A stretch of DNA of 64,000 nt from Flammeovirgaceae bacterium 311 (GTDB lineage Bacteria > Bacteroidota > Bacteroidia > Cytophagales > Cyclobacteriaceae), in the NCBI GenBank assembly GCA_000597885.1, contig CP004371.1:2062501-2126500 (forward strand), in the 5' to 3' direction. The position numbers were made by a program, and so were the translations under genes. How positions within the stretch are numbered: position 1 is the first letter of the stretch; each line of letters opens with the position of its first letter. The notes under the pieces are model-generated. The model saw only the letters and a list, made by a program, of their open reading frames with translations. It ran no database searches and was not told the DNA's origin. Shown piece by piece: positions 38,626-46,868 of this stretch.

Positions 38626-39291
38626 ATGTTAAAAATAATAATTCTCAGCATTACCTATTGCGTTCTTCTTGTTATGACAGGGTGCAAAAAGGATGAAACA
38701 AAAGTTAACACACCAGAAATTGAAATCACATCAGATTTTCATTTTGAGGGGGAAATTGATGGCAAGCAAATTGTCTATCAAGACGAAGTGAATAATTCTG
38801 CTATCAATGCAACCTCTGGCTGCACTCTTGTGAGTGGGTGTGGCTGTTGTATTTCTAATCAATATACAGGACTTAGTACCCGTAAAAAGTATATTGAGTC
38901 AGATGGAGCAATTAAGCTCGAGTTTATACAAGTAGTGTTTAGTCAAGACTTTGGTCATGAACCAACAGGAAGTAACATTGATGATATGTTCAGAGTTGGA
39001 ACGTACGACTTCAAAGAGCAGAATGGAGTAATTTTAAGATATCTTGATGCCAATGGACAACTTTGGGGATCTGACGCCGGAGAAAATGCTTCTGCTGTAT
39101 TTGAAATTGAAGATGTAACAAGTGATGTAATTGCTTATAGTGAAGCTAATAACTTTCAGTTACATAAAATCATTGTGGCTAAAATTGACTGTACCCTATA
39201 CCCCATTAATAATAACTTGAACCTACCAAAACCTAAAGATAAGATAGAGTTAAAGAATGGAGTTCTAAGAGTAAGAGCAAGTCTTCACTAA
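38626..39291 (+). CDS. lipoprotein, cassette 5
   Basis: 221 residues; signal peptide with lipobox VMTGC near residue 19 followed by KKDE, the usual Bacteroidota lipoprotein pattern. The mature part contains a compact cysteine cluster (CTLVSGCGCCISN) near residues 66-78, unusual for a periplasmic protein and possibly metal- or disulfide-related. Rest is beta-rich and acidic. Not recognised. The cassette opens GTTGCCAATAATA and closes TACTATTGGCAAC, so it is an independent cassette although no full attC separates it from cassette 4. Confidence 0.78.
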   Translation: MLKIIILSITYCVLLVMTGCKKDETKVNTPEIEITSDFHFEGEIDGKQIVYQDEVNNSAINATSGCTLVSGCGCCISNQYTGLSTRKKYIESDGAIKLEFIQVVFSQDFGHEPTGSNIDDMFRVGTYDFKEQNGVILRYLDANGQLWGSDAGENASAVFEIEDVTSDVIAYSEANNFQLHKIIVAKIDCTLYPINNNLNLPKPKDKIELKNGVLRVRASLH

Positions 39292-39346
39292 TGACATTGC
39301 GCTTGTATTACAATTCACATCCTGAGAAATATTAAAAATATACTAT

Positions 39347-39466
39347 TGGCAACAACAGAATAAAGCAAGCTCCCACTGAGCATTCAGCCATTGACAATGC
39401 TATTGTTAAACTTTGCGTCCGTTCGGCAAAGGCTGGTGAAGGTCGCCTGCTTTATTCATCGGACGT
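39347..39466 (+). repeat. attC5, interrupted at R' by IS-A
   Basis: R'' TGGCAAC, L'' GAATAAAGCA, CATTGACAATG centre, L' TGCTTTATTC, then GGACGT and the IS. R' resumes at 41189 as ACGTTGCCA. Confidence 0.88.
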
Positions 39467-41188
39467 CAGAGTGTGCAAAAACTCTTCTCTCTTGAAAAAA
39501 GGGGCTTTTGCTTCCTATTAGACCCATTTTCAGCCACTCCTAGCGCAGCTTCATAAGTTGCCTATTATCCGCTCCAAAAAGTAGAAGTTAGCTAAAAAGC
39601 ATCAGGTAAAGCGCTGTAAGTGAAGACAAAGCAGCCACTGGCCACTTGGTGTAGCTTTTCAGTAGTTTGAGCAGCTTAGGCACCGAGAGGATGGACACAG
39701 CTCTCCTAAGGTTGTAGCAGGTAAAGATAAGCCCCAGCTCTCCGTCCACTTTTTTCAGTCCCTTCATCAGCGTATAGCTGTAGCCCCATGCTCTTTTGAT
39801 GGTACCAAAAGGATGCTCTACAATAGCTTGTCTTTTACGATAAACTTCTTTTTGGCGCATTACCCTCTGGTTGTTGCTTTTGATCACTCCAGCATGCTCG
39901 GAGCGTTCTATTAGTCTTCCTGCCTTATTTATGGTGCATAGCGCCTTGGCTGCACAGCAAAGGCAGGCTTTGGTCTTGTAATGCTTGACCATATAAGGAG
40001 AAGCATTTTTCTTTTCCAAGCTTACCTTATGCTTCTCATACCAGGACCCATTGCTAGAAAGCACTTCCCCTTTAGGACAGATATAATGGTCTTTCTTTTC
40101 ATCATAATGGAACTGCTCCAGATAATAAGCAGCAGTTGGCACAGGATCTCTGGCAGGTTCTTTATACGCCACTATGGTGATGATGCCATTGTCCAGGCAC
40201 TCACTTAGCTGTTCTCCGCTATGATAGGCTTTGTCAGCCAGTACAGTGATTCTTTTCTTTCCTAGTGCTTGTTTAGCTGCAAGAGCTGTAGGAGCTAGTG
40301 CTTTAGAATCGTTCTTGTTGAGGGCCTGGTAGTGGATGATTAGGCAGTGTTTGCTATCGACTGCTGCCTGGCTGTTGTAGCTTACCTCCACTACATTATG
40401 GTGCTGGATTAGGGCTCTGCTTTCTTTATCTGAAGTAGATACCTGTCCGTCATCACTTTGCGCTACCTCTTTTTCCATCTGCTCGTACTTGAGCTTTCGC
40501 TTCTCCAGGTGCTTAAGAGCCACTTCGATGTCAGCCCTGGAGCCTTTGACATCATGGGCTTCCTTTTGATCTTCCTCTTCCAACAGATCCAAGTAATCAT
40601 CTATCTTTTCTTGTATGTAGCTAAGCTGGCGCTCTATCTTCTTTTGGTTGTAGTTGTTCTTTCTGGAATTCACTGCTCTGATCTTTGTGCCATCTATGGC
40701 TACATATTTGCCCTTAAGCAGGTGAGCATCATTAAGAAAAGCTACAAAGGCCTTGAAGACCTGCTTGAGCTGCTGGGGATGCTCTTTCCTGAAGTCAGCG
40801 ATGGTATGATAGGCAGGACAGAGCCCCTGTAGCAGCCACTGCACTTCAAGATTCCTTCTGCATTCTGTCTCCAGCTTTCTGCTTGATCTGATCCTGTTGT
40901 AGTAGCCATACAGGTAGAGCTTCAAAAGATGAGCAGGATCAAAAGAGGGTCTGCCCGTAGCTTTGGGCTCCACTCCCTTGAAACCCATCTCCAAAAGGGG
41001 CAGTGCATCTACAAAAGCATCAATGACCCTAACTGGATTATCAGCTGATATGGATGCCTCCAGACTAGTTGAAAAAGTCTGATTACGATCTCTTCCCGTC
41101 AGATGGTGCATCCCTTAATTTAGCTAAACCTGTTGTTAAACTGAAGAAAATTCAACAGTTTTAACAGCGGTGCTTTTCGCACAGACTG
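39467..41188 (-). mobile_element. IS-A copy 2, in attC5
   Basis: 1722 bp, reversed relative to copy 1. ACGT at 39463-39466 and 41189-41192 flank it. Confidence 0.9.
39588..41111 (-). CDS. IS1182-family transposase (IS-A, copy 2)
   Basis: 507 residues, identical to the copy at 36387-37910, with the same catalytic DDE residues. Intact. Confidence 0.93.
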   Translation of the reverse strand: MHHLTGRDRNQTFSTSLEASISADNPVRVIDAFVDALPLLEMGFKGVEPKATGRPSFDPAHLLKLYLYGYYNRIRSSRKLETECRRNLEVQWLLQGLCPAYHTIADFRKEHPQQLKQVFKAFVAFLNDAHLLKGKYVAIDGTKIRAVNSRKNNYNQKKIERQLSYIQEKIDDYLDLLEEEDQKEAHDVKGSRADIEVALKHLEKRKLKYEQMEKEVAQSDDGQVSTSDKESRALIQHHNVVEVSYNSQAAVDSKHCLIIHYQALNKNDSKALAPTALAAKQALGKKRITVLADKAYHSGEQLSECLDNGIITIVAYKEPARDPVPTAAYYLEQFHYDEKKDHYICPKGEVLSSNGSWYEKHKVSLEKKNASPYMVKHYKTKACLCCAAKALCTINKAGRLIERSEHAGVIKSNNQRVMRQKEVYRKRQAIVEHPFGTIKRAWGYSYTLMKGLKKVDGELGLIFTCYNLRRAVSILSVPKLLKLLKSYTKWPVAALSSLTALYLMLFS

Positions 41189-41206
41189 ACGTTGCCAGCA
41201 ATTAAA

Positions 41207-42211
41207 ATGAGACTTCTACCTTACTACATAATCATTCTTATACTGACCTTGGGATGTAGCAGGGACAATGGATATATCGCAGTTATCAAAGCCAATAATA
41301 AATTTGGCTACATTGATTCTAGAGGTAAAATAGTTATTGACACCATCTTTGAGCATGCGACGACCTTTAAAGACGGACTAGCAATAGCTCAGATTGGTGG
41401 AAAGGCAGGATACATAAATCAACAGGGGGATTTTACAATAAGTCCTAATTTTGACGATGCCATTTGGTTTTATGAACGCTTTGCAGCAGTAAGAAAAAAT
41501 GAAAAGTGGGGCTTCATCAATACGCAAGGAGATTTGGTAATACCTTATTCCTATGATGAAGCATTCTCGTTTTCAGAAGGTTTAGCACAGGTAACTGTCG
41601 GTGACAGTTGTGGCTACATTGACTCAAAGGGCAATTGGGTGATTGCACCTAGCTTTAGTTCATGCTATGATTTTAAAAATGATAAAGCAGTTGTCTTCAC
41701 TCAGGACTATCAGTATTTGTTCATCGATAAAGCAGGCAATCAACTTGATGAAGCAATACCATGTGACAGGCAAATACCAACCTGTCATCCGGGCCATTAC
41801 AAAATAGGTGATAAAATAGGCCTGCTTAATGAAGCTGGGGACACACTGACTCTGCCATCTTTTGATGTAGTTGGTAAACTAAAAGAAGACCGTAGAATAT
41901 TTAAGAATAATGGGAAGTGGGGCGTATTAGATACTGCTGGTAACATTATTGTTCCTGCACAATATGATGATTTGCACCATTTCAGTGAGGGCATTGCAGG
42001 CTTTGAAATCAATGGCAAATGGGGATTCATTGACAGCAAAGGAAATATTAAGATTCCAGCGCAGTACGATTATGTCGGAAGCTTTCAGAATGGACTAGTT
42101 AATGCAGAAATTGGAGGTAAACAAGGTTATCTTGATAAAGCAGGGAAAGTAGTAGTTGATTTTAGATTTCAGCCTCATAGAATTGTTGCTGCATTTGAAA
42201 AAATAAAATAA
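41207..42211 (+). CDS. WG-repeat lipoprotein, cassette 6
   Basis: 334 residues from the ATG at 41207, 15 bases after the recombination point. Signal peptide with lipobox LTLGC near residue 16. The whole mature protein is WG beta-hairpin repeats (KFGYIDSRGKIVI, KWGFINTQGDLVI, KWGVLDTAGNIIV, KWGFIDSKGNIKI, KQGYLDKAGKVVV, about eight in all). WG-repeat proteins are common in Bacteroidota; binding roles are assumed and not established. The cassette opens GTTGCCAGCAATT and closes AACTGCTGGCAAC. Long for a cassette gene. Confidence 0.85.
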   Translation: MRLLPYYIIILILTLGCSRDNGYIAVIKANNKFGYIDSRGKIVIDTIFEHATTFKDGLAIAQIGGKAGYINQQGDFTISPNFDDAIWFYERFAAVRKNEKWGFINTQGDLVIPYSYDEAFSFSEGLAQVTVGDSCGYIDSKGNWVIAPSFSSCYDFKNDKAVVFTQDYQYLFIDKAGNQLDEAIPCDRQIPTCHPGHYKIGDKIGLLNEAGDTLTLPSFDVVGKLKEDRRIFKNNGKWGVLDTAGNIIVPAQYDDLHHFSEGIAGFEINGKWGFIDSKGNIKIPAQYDYVGSFQNGLVNAEIGGKQGYLDKAGKVVVDFRFQPHRIVAAFEKIK

Positions 42212-42228
42212 ACTGCTGGCAACAACAG

Positions 42229-43892
42229 TAGCTGTTGCACAACTTCCTGAATGATAGGCTGTTTTTCTGTATTTTAACATCACCCACTTCTGATTTTGTT
42301 GCCAGTCCATAATCCTATCAGCATTAGCCAAAAAAGAGCAGCCACAGTAGCTTTAGGAGCTACCAGAGCGGCTGTTTTTCTTTTATTGGAGCAGAAGTTG
42401 AGCCATTTCTTCAAGTTATAGGCAGCAGCTGCCAGGAGCATCTTTTTATCTGCTGCCATGATACCCCTGGTGTTGATTTTCGACAGGCCCATGTAGTTGA
42501 TTAAAATGCCGAAGACCGGCTCCACGGTGCTCTGCCGCTTCTTCTTCATCCACTCTGCATGTCTGGTGGAGAGTCTTTCTTTAGCTCGTTCATATTCTGC
42601 TCTGTAGTAGGTGATGTCGATTTTCTTTTCCTTCTGTTTTTCTCCCAGGCAGCTTTCTTTCAAGGGGCAGCCCTTGCAGTCACTTCTGGTGGTGAAGTAC
42701 TGGCGCTGCAGGCTGTCTTGAGCCGAGAACTTTACTTTTCTAAAAGTGGCTTTCTTTCCCTGGGGGCAGATCCATACATCCTGCTCTTGATCATAGATAA
42801 AGCCATCAGGACCTCCTTTGTAGGTGCCATGCACTGGAATATAAGCCTGGATATTTAGCTTTTCCAGAAGGACATAGTTCTCGCCAGAGCAATAGGCTCC
42901 ATCAGCTAAGACTGATTTTAAGCCAAGGTCAAAAGATAGGAGTCTTTGGGTGGTTTCTTCCACTACTCTGGGCAGGCACTGACTATCTTTTTGGTCAGAG
43001 AGATCAGCCTGTGCATGCACAATCACATGATGGGCAGTATCTACAGCTAACTGGTTGAAGTAGCAAAGTTGCCTTCTTTTGCCGGGCTTCACAGCTATTC
43101 TGGCATCAGGGTCAACTGGAGAATAGTGGGTCTTGTTGGAGGTAAAGCGGGCTTGTTTTAAGCTGCCCCCTGGAGTGGTAAGCTGCCGGGAGTGCCAGTG
43201 CTGTTGCCTGCTTTCTATCTGCTGGAGCTCTTGTTTTGAAGCAGTGACTGTCTGCTGCTCTTTGCTGGCCTTATTCTTTTTTGCCTTGCGTCTGGCAGTA
43301 ACCATAACAGGGCGGGCTTTCTTTAGCTCCTGCTGGAGTTCTTCCTTTGACACCTTTAGCTCCAGGGAATCCATGGAAGCATTGGCTTTGACAAAGGCAG
43401 AATCTACTGCTACTGTGGCACCAGATACCATGCCCGCACCCACACAGAGGGAAAGGATGTGGTTAAAGATCCTTTCGAAAACTTGCCGGGGCAGCAGCAT
43501 TCTTGTTCTGCAAAGCGTAGAGTGGCAGGGAAGCTCTTCTCCCAGATTGTAGCCCAGAAAGTAAAGCAGGTCTAATCTTAAGCTGCACATCTCCAGCAGC
43601 TTTCTATCGGAATCAATATTCTCCAGATGCGCAATCAGACAGAGCTTGAAAAAAACTGTTGCATCTATGCTCTTCTGGCCGCAGCTGCCATAGTAGATCT
43701 TTGTTGACTCAAAGAGATAATCAAGCTCAAGCAACTGCTTTAGCCGGTAATAGAGGTTGTGCTTGGGGATGTGGTCAGATAAACAAAACTCAAGCACAAC
43801 CCGATCACGATATATATGCCGCCCCTGCATTGCCTTAAAAGTTTGTCCTTTATCTCTACTACAACTATCTTGTAAGAGTTGTGCAACAGCCT
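42229..43892 (-). mobile_element. IS-B copy 1, in left arm of attC6
   Basis: 1664 bp. Terminal inverted repeats share GCTGTTGCACAACT. Flanked by CAACAG at 42223-42228 and 43893-43898, i.e. inserted between R'' and L'' of the attC with a 6-bp duplication. Confidence 0.88.
42280..43830 (-). CDS. DDE transposase of IS-B (IS1182-like), intact
   Basis: 516 residues from the ATG at 43828-43830 (MQGRHIYRDRV). The frame is open further, but that extension would start in the attC outside the IS. N-terminal DUF772-like region (SIDATVFFKLCLIAHLENI, DRKLLEMCSLRLDLLYFLGY, CHSTLCRTR), catalytic residues in VAVDSAFVKANAS, SVLADGAYCSGE and VEPVFGILINYMG, and a CKGCPLKESC cluster. Clearly different from the IS-A transposase. 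A second, broken copy lies at 50229-51795. Confidence 0.9.
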   Translation of the reverse strand: MQGRHIYRDRVVLEFCLSDHIPKHNLYYRLKQLLELDYLFESTKIYYGSCGQKSIDATVFFKLCLIAHLENIDSDRKLLEMCSLRLDLLYFLGYNLGEELPCHSTLCRTRMLLPRQVFERIFNHILSLCVGAGMVSGATVAVDSAFVKANASMDSLELKVSKEELQQELKKARPVMVTARRKAKKNKASKEQQTVTASKQELQQIESRQQHWHSRQLTTPGGSLKQARFTSNKTHYSPVDPDARIAVKPGKRRQLCYFNQLAVDTAHHVIVHAQADLSDQKDSQCLPRVVEETTQRLLSFDLGLKSVLADGAYCSGENYVLLEKLNIQAYIPVHGTYKGGPDGFIYDQEQDVWICPQGKKATFRKVKFSAQDSLQRQYFTTRSDCKGCPLKESCLGEKQKEKKIDITYYRAEYERAKERLSTRHAEWMKKKRQSTVEPVFGILINYMGLSKINTRGIMAADKKMLLAAAAYNLKKWLNFCSNKRKTAALVAPKATVAALFWLMLIGLWTGNKIRSG

Positions 43893-44005
43893 CAACAGAA
43901 TAAAGCAAGGGCTGTGGTAGCTCTTTGTCATTGAAACACAAAACCTCTAACTTATCGTCCATGTAGATGCAGCGGTGAACAGCCCCTGCTTTATTCAATG
44001 GACGT
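43893..44005 (+). repeat. attC6, split by both IS types
   Basis: The R'' half (TGGCAACAACAG) is at 42217-42228, left of IS-B. This part carries L'' GAATAAAGCA, the inner arms AGGGCTGT / ACAGCCCC, L' TGCTTTATTC and GGACGT, where IS-A copy 3 begins. Confidence 0.85.
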
Positions 44006-45727
44006 CAGAGTGTGCAAAAACTCTTCTCTCTTGAAAAAAGGGGCTTTTGCTTCCTATTAGACCCATTTTCAGCCACTCCTAGCGCAGCTTCATAAGTTGC
44101 CTATTATCCGCTCCAAAAAGTAGAAGTTAGCTAAAAAGCATCAGGTAAAGCGCTGTAAGTGAAGACAAAGCAGCCACTGGCCACTTGGTGTAGCTTTTCA
44201 GTAGTTTGAGCAGCTTAGGCACCGAGAGGATGGACACAGCTCTCCTAAGGTTGTAGCAGGTAAAGATAAGCCCCAGCTCTCCGTCCACTTTTTTCAGTCC
44301 CTTCATCAGCGTATAGCTGTAGCCCCATGCTCTTTTGATGGTACCAAAAGGATGCTCTACAATAGCTTGTCTTTTACGATAAACTTCTTTTTGGCGCATT
44401 ACCCTCTGGTTGTTGCTTTTGATCACTCCAGCATGCTCGGAGCGTTCTATTAGTCTTCCTGCCTTATTTATGGTGCATAGCGCCTTGGCTGCACAGCAAA
44501 GGCAGGCTTTGGTCTTGTAATGCTTGACCATATAAGGAGAAGCATTTTTCTTTTCCAAGCTTACCTTATGCTTCTCATACCAGGACCCATTGCTAGAAAG
44601 CACTTCCCCTTTAGGACAGATATAATGGTCTTTCTTTTCATCATAATGGAACTGCTCCAGATAATAAGCAGCAGTTGGCACAGGATCTCTGGCAGGTTCT
44701 TTATACGCCACTATGGTGATGATGCCATTGTCCAGGCACTCACTTAGCTGTTCTCCGCTATGATAGGCTTTGTCAGCCAGTACAGTGATTCTTTTCTTTC
44801 CTAGTGCTTGTTTAGCTGCAAGAGCTGTAGGAGCTAGTGCTTTAGAATCGTTCTTGTTGAGGGCCTGGTAGTGGATGATTAGGCAGTGTTTGCTATCGAC
44901 TGCTGCCTGGCTGTTGTAGCTTACCTCCACTACATTATGGTGCTGGATTAGGGCTCTGCTTTCTTTATCTGAAGTAGATACCTGTCCGTCATCACTTTGC
45001 GCTACCTCTTTTTCCATCTGCTCGTACTTGAGCTTTCGCTTCTCCAGGTGCTTAAGAGCCACTTCGATGTCAGCCCTGGAGCCTTTGACATCATGGGCTT
45101 CCTTTTGATCTTCCTCTTCCAACAGATCCAAGTAATCATCTATCTTTTCTTGTATGTAGCTAAGCTGGCGCTCTATCTTCTTTTGGTTGTAGTTGTTCTT
45201 TCTGGAATTCACTGCTCTGATCTTTGTGCCATCTATGGCTACATATTTGCCCTTAAGCAGGTGAGCATCATTAAGAAAAGCTACAAAGGCCTTGAAGACC
45301 TGCTTGAGCTGCTGGGGATGCTCTTTCCTGAAGTCAGCGATGGTATGATAGGCAGGACAGAGCCCCTGTAGCAGCCACTGCACTTCAAGATTCCTTCTGC
45401 ATTCTGTCTCCAGCTTTCTGCTTGATCTGATCCTGTTGTAGTAGCCATACAGGTAGAGCTTCAAAAGATGAGCAGGATCAAAAGAGGGTCTGCCCGTAGC
45501 TTTGGGCTCCACTCCCTTGAAACCCATCTCCAAAAGGGGCAGTGCATCTACAAAAGCATCAATGACCCTAACTGGATTATCAGCTGATATGGATGCCTCC
45601 AGACTAGTTGAAAAAGTCTGATTACGATCTCTTCCCGTCAGATGGTGCATCCCTTAATTTAGCTAAACCTGTTGTTAAACTGAAGAAAATTCAACAGTTT
45701 TAACAGCGGTGCTTTTCGCACAGACTG
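44006..45727 (-). mobile_element. IS-A copy 3, at left edge of an inverted block
   Basis: 1722 bp. Flanks are GGACGT (from attC6) on the left and ACGTCC (the end of an inverted attC) on the right. A simple insertion would show ACGTT on the right, so this junction has been rearranged. Confidence 0.9.
44127..45650 (-). CDS. IS1182-family transposase (IS-A, copy 3)
   Basis: 507 residues, identical to the copies at 36387 and 39588; intact. Confidence 0.93.
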   Translation of the reverse strand: MHHLTGRDRNQTFSTSLEASISADNPVRVIDAFVDALPLLEMGFKGVEPKATGRPSFDPAHLLKLYLYGYYNRIRSSRKLETECRRNLEVQWLLQGLCPAYHTIADFRKEHPQQLKQVFKAFVAFLNDAHLLKGKYVAIDGTKIRAVNSRKNNYNQKKIERQLSYIQEKIDDYLDLLEEEDQKEAHDVKGSRADIEVALKHLEKRKLKYEQMEKEVAQSDDGQVSTSDKESRALIQHHNVVEVSYNSQAAVDSKHCLIIHYQALNKNDSKALAPTALAAKQALGKKRITVLADKAYHSGEQLSECLDNGIITIVAYKEPARDPVPTAAYYLEQFHYDEKKDHYICPKGEVLSSNGSWYEKHKVSLEKKNASPYMVKHYKTKACLCCAAKALCTINKAGRLIERSEHAGVIKSNNQRVMRQKEVYRKRQAIVEHPFGTIKRAWGYSYTLMKGLKKVDGELGLIFTCYNLRRAVSILSVPKLLKLLKSYTKWPVAALSSLTALYLMLFS

Positions 45728-45847
45728 ACGTCCATTGAATAAAGCAGATGCCCTGCACTGCCCTTTGCCGAATGTACGCAAAAGTTGCTTTCCGCATTGT
45801 CAATGGCTGAATGGGCTGGGGGCATTTGCTTTATTCTGTTGTTGGCA
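45728..45847 (-). repeat. attC3 copy, inverted
   Basis: Reverse copy of the site at 36190-36309, including R'' (TGCCAAC on the minus strand) and the truncated GGACGT end next to the IS. Confidence 0.88.
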
Positions 45848-45862
45848 GTAGTATATTTTTAT

Positions 45863-46237
45863 TTATGTCCCTGTTACTTGTCCAGTTAATAGTAAAAGGA
45901 AAAAACACCCGATACTGCTTAATGGAGACAATAGAATTAACATTAAGCTTCCGATAAGTCTTCTTTTTGATGGATCTTCCACCTTTTTGCCAAAATATAT
46001 TAAGGCTGGTCCTAATAGCCATAAAGGGCTTGAAAATAATAAAGCATTACCAACTGGAGTAATCTCCGTCCATAAAGCCGATGTTATGAACCCTATTATT
46101 AACAACAATATAATCAGTGTTGAGAGCAACAAAAACAGCTTTCCGTCATGCTTCCCCGTTATTTGTTGCATTGTCAGCCATACAATAAAGAACAGCAAAG
46201 AAGGAAGATAAATTATTAGGAAGTCCGTTGTTTCCAT
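45863..46237 (-). CDS. four-helix membrane protein, cassette 7 (second copy of cassette 3)
   Basis: 124 residues, identical to the protein at 35800-36174. The ATG at 46235-46237 is used; an in-frame start inside the attC (46333) is an artefact of open frame. The upstream attC differs from the one before the first copy, so this is the same cassette in a second neighbourhood. Confidence 0.78.
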   Translation of the reverse strand: METTDFLIIYLPSLLFFIVWLTMQQITGKHDGKLFLLLSTLIILLLIIGFITSALWTEITPVGNALLFSSPLWLLGPALIYFGKKVEDPSKRRLIGSLMLILLSPLSSIGCFFLLLLTGQVTGT

Positions 46238-46251
46238 GATGATTTTATTAC

Positions 46252-46376
46252 TGCCAACGTCCATTGAATAAAGCAGCCGACCATTCACAGGGCTCAACTG
46301 AGCGTACGCAAAAATAGACTTTTGCATTGTCAATGGCTGAATGCTGCGGGGCGGTTGCTTTATTCTGTTGTTAGGT
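46252..46376 (-). repeat. attC7, inverted
   Basis: On the minus strand: R'' ACCTAAC, L'' GAATAAAGCA, CATTGACAATG centre, L' TGCTTTATTC, R' GTTGGCA; 125 bp. Separates cassettes 8 and 7 in the inverted block. Confidence 0.88.
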
Positions 46377-46381
46377 GCTGA

Positions 46382-46855
46382 TTATTTATTTTTTATTTTC
46401 CAGTCTTCCCAATAATTATTGCAGATACTTTTCAGCTCATCGATCTTGATTTCATTCATTTCTTGATCGAATATTTTTATGGCTTCACAAGCTAGATAGA
46501 GATTCCCTCCGCAATAATTATATTTTGGGTCAGCTTGATTGAATGATATCTCTACTGAACTATCTTTAACATCTGCATAGAGAATTTCCAGTTCAGCTTC
46601 AAATATTTCTCCAAGGCTATTTTTAAAATGCTTATTATTTTCTGAGGGATCAGTCCAGGGGTCAAACTCTAATCTATATATTTTGTACAGAATAAGATTA
46701 AAATACTCGTAATCAGCATTTAATCTTTCTGCTAAATACAAGCAGTCAATTTTTAAAGTCAAGATATCATTATCTCCTGTCCAACCGACTATGCTTCCGT
46801 CGTGAAACAAAGAAAATACTTCCGCTATGTCGCCTAATGTTGCCACTGATTTCAT
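46382..46855 (-). CDS. hypothetical soluble protein, cassette 8
   Basis: 157 residues from the ATG at 46853-46855 (MKSVATL). No signal peptide or membrane segment; acidic. FSLFHDGSIVGW near the start and YEYFNLILYKIYRLEF in the middle recall small bacterial immunity-type or DUF proteins with a hydrophobic beta core, but I cannot assign a family. The cassette opens GTTAGGTGCAAAT and closes AGCACCTAAC on the minus strand. Confidence 0.72.
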   Translation of the reverse strand: MKSVATLGDIAEVFSLFHDGSIVGWTGDNDILTLKIDCLYLAERLNADYEYFNLILYKIYRLEFDPWTDPSENNKHFKNSLGEIFEAELEILYADVKDSSVEISFNQADPKYNYCGGNLYLACEAIKIFDQEMNEIKIDELKSICNNYWEDWKIKNK

Positions 46856-46868
46856 TTGCACCTAACGT

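Larger units (their letters stand above)
44006..46262 (-). repeat. second arm of the 2257-bp inverted duplication (IS-A plus cassette 3 copy)
   Basis: Reverse copy of 35775-38031. Outer edges are the right IS-A end and GGACGTT of attC7. Confidence 0.85.

Noticed and set aside
43831-43998. N-terminal extension of the intact IS-B transposase
   Set aside because: It runs out of the IS into the attC; the second IS copy starts at the equivalent inner ATG.
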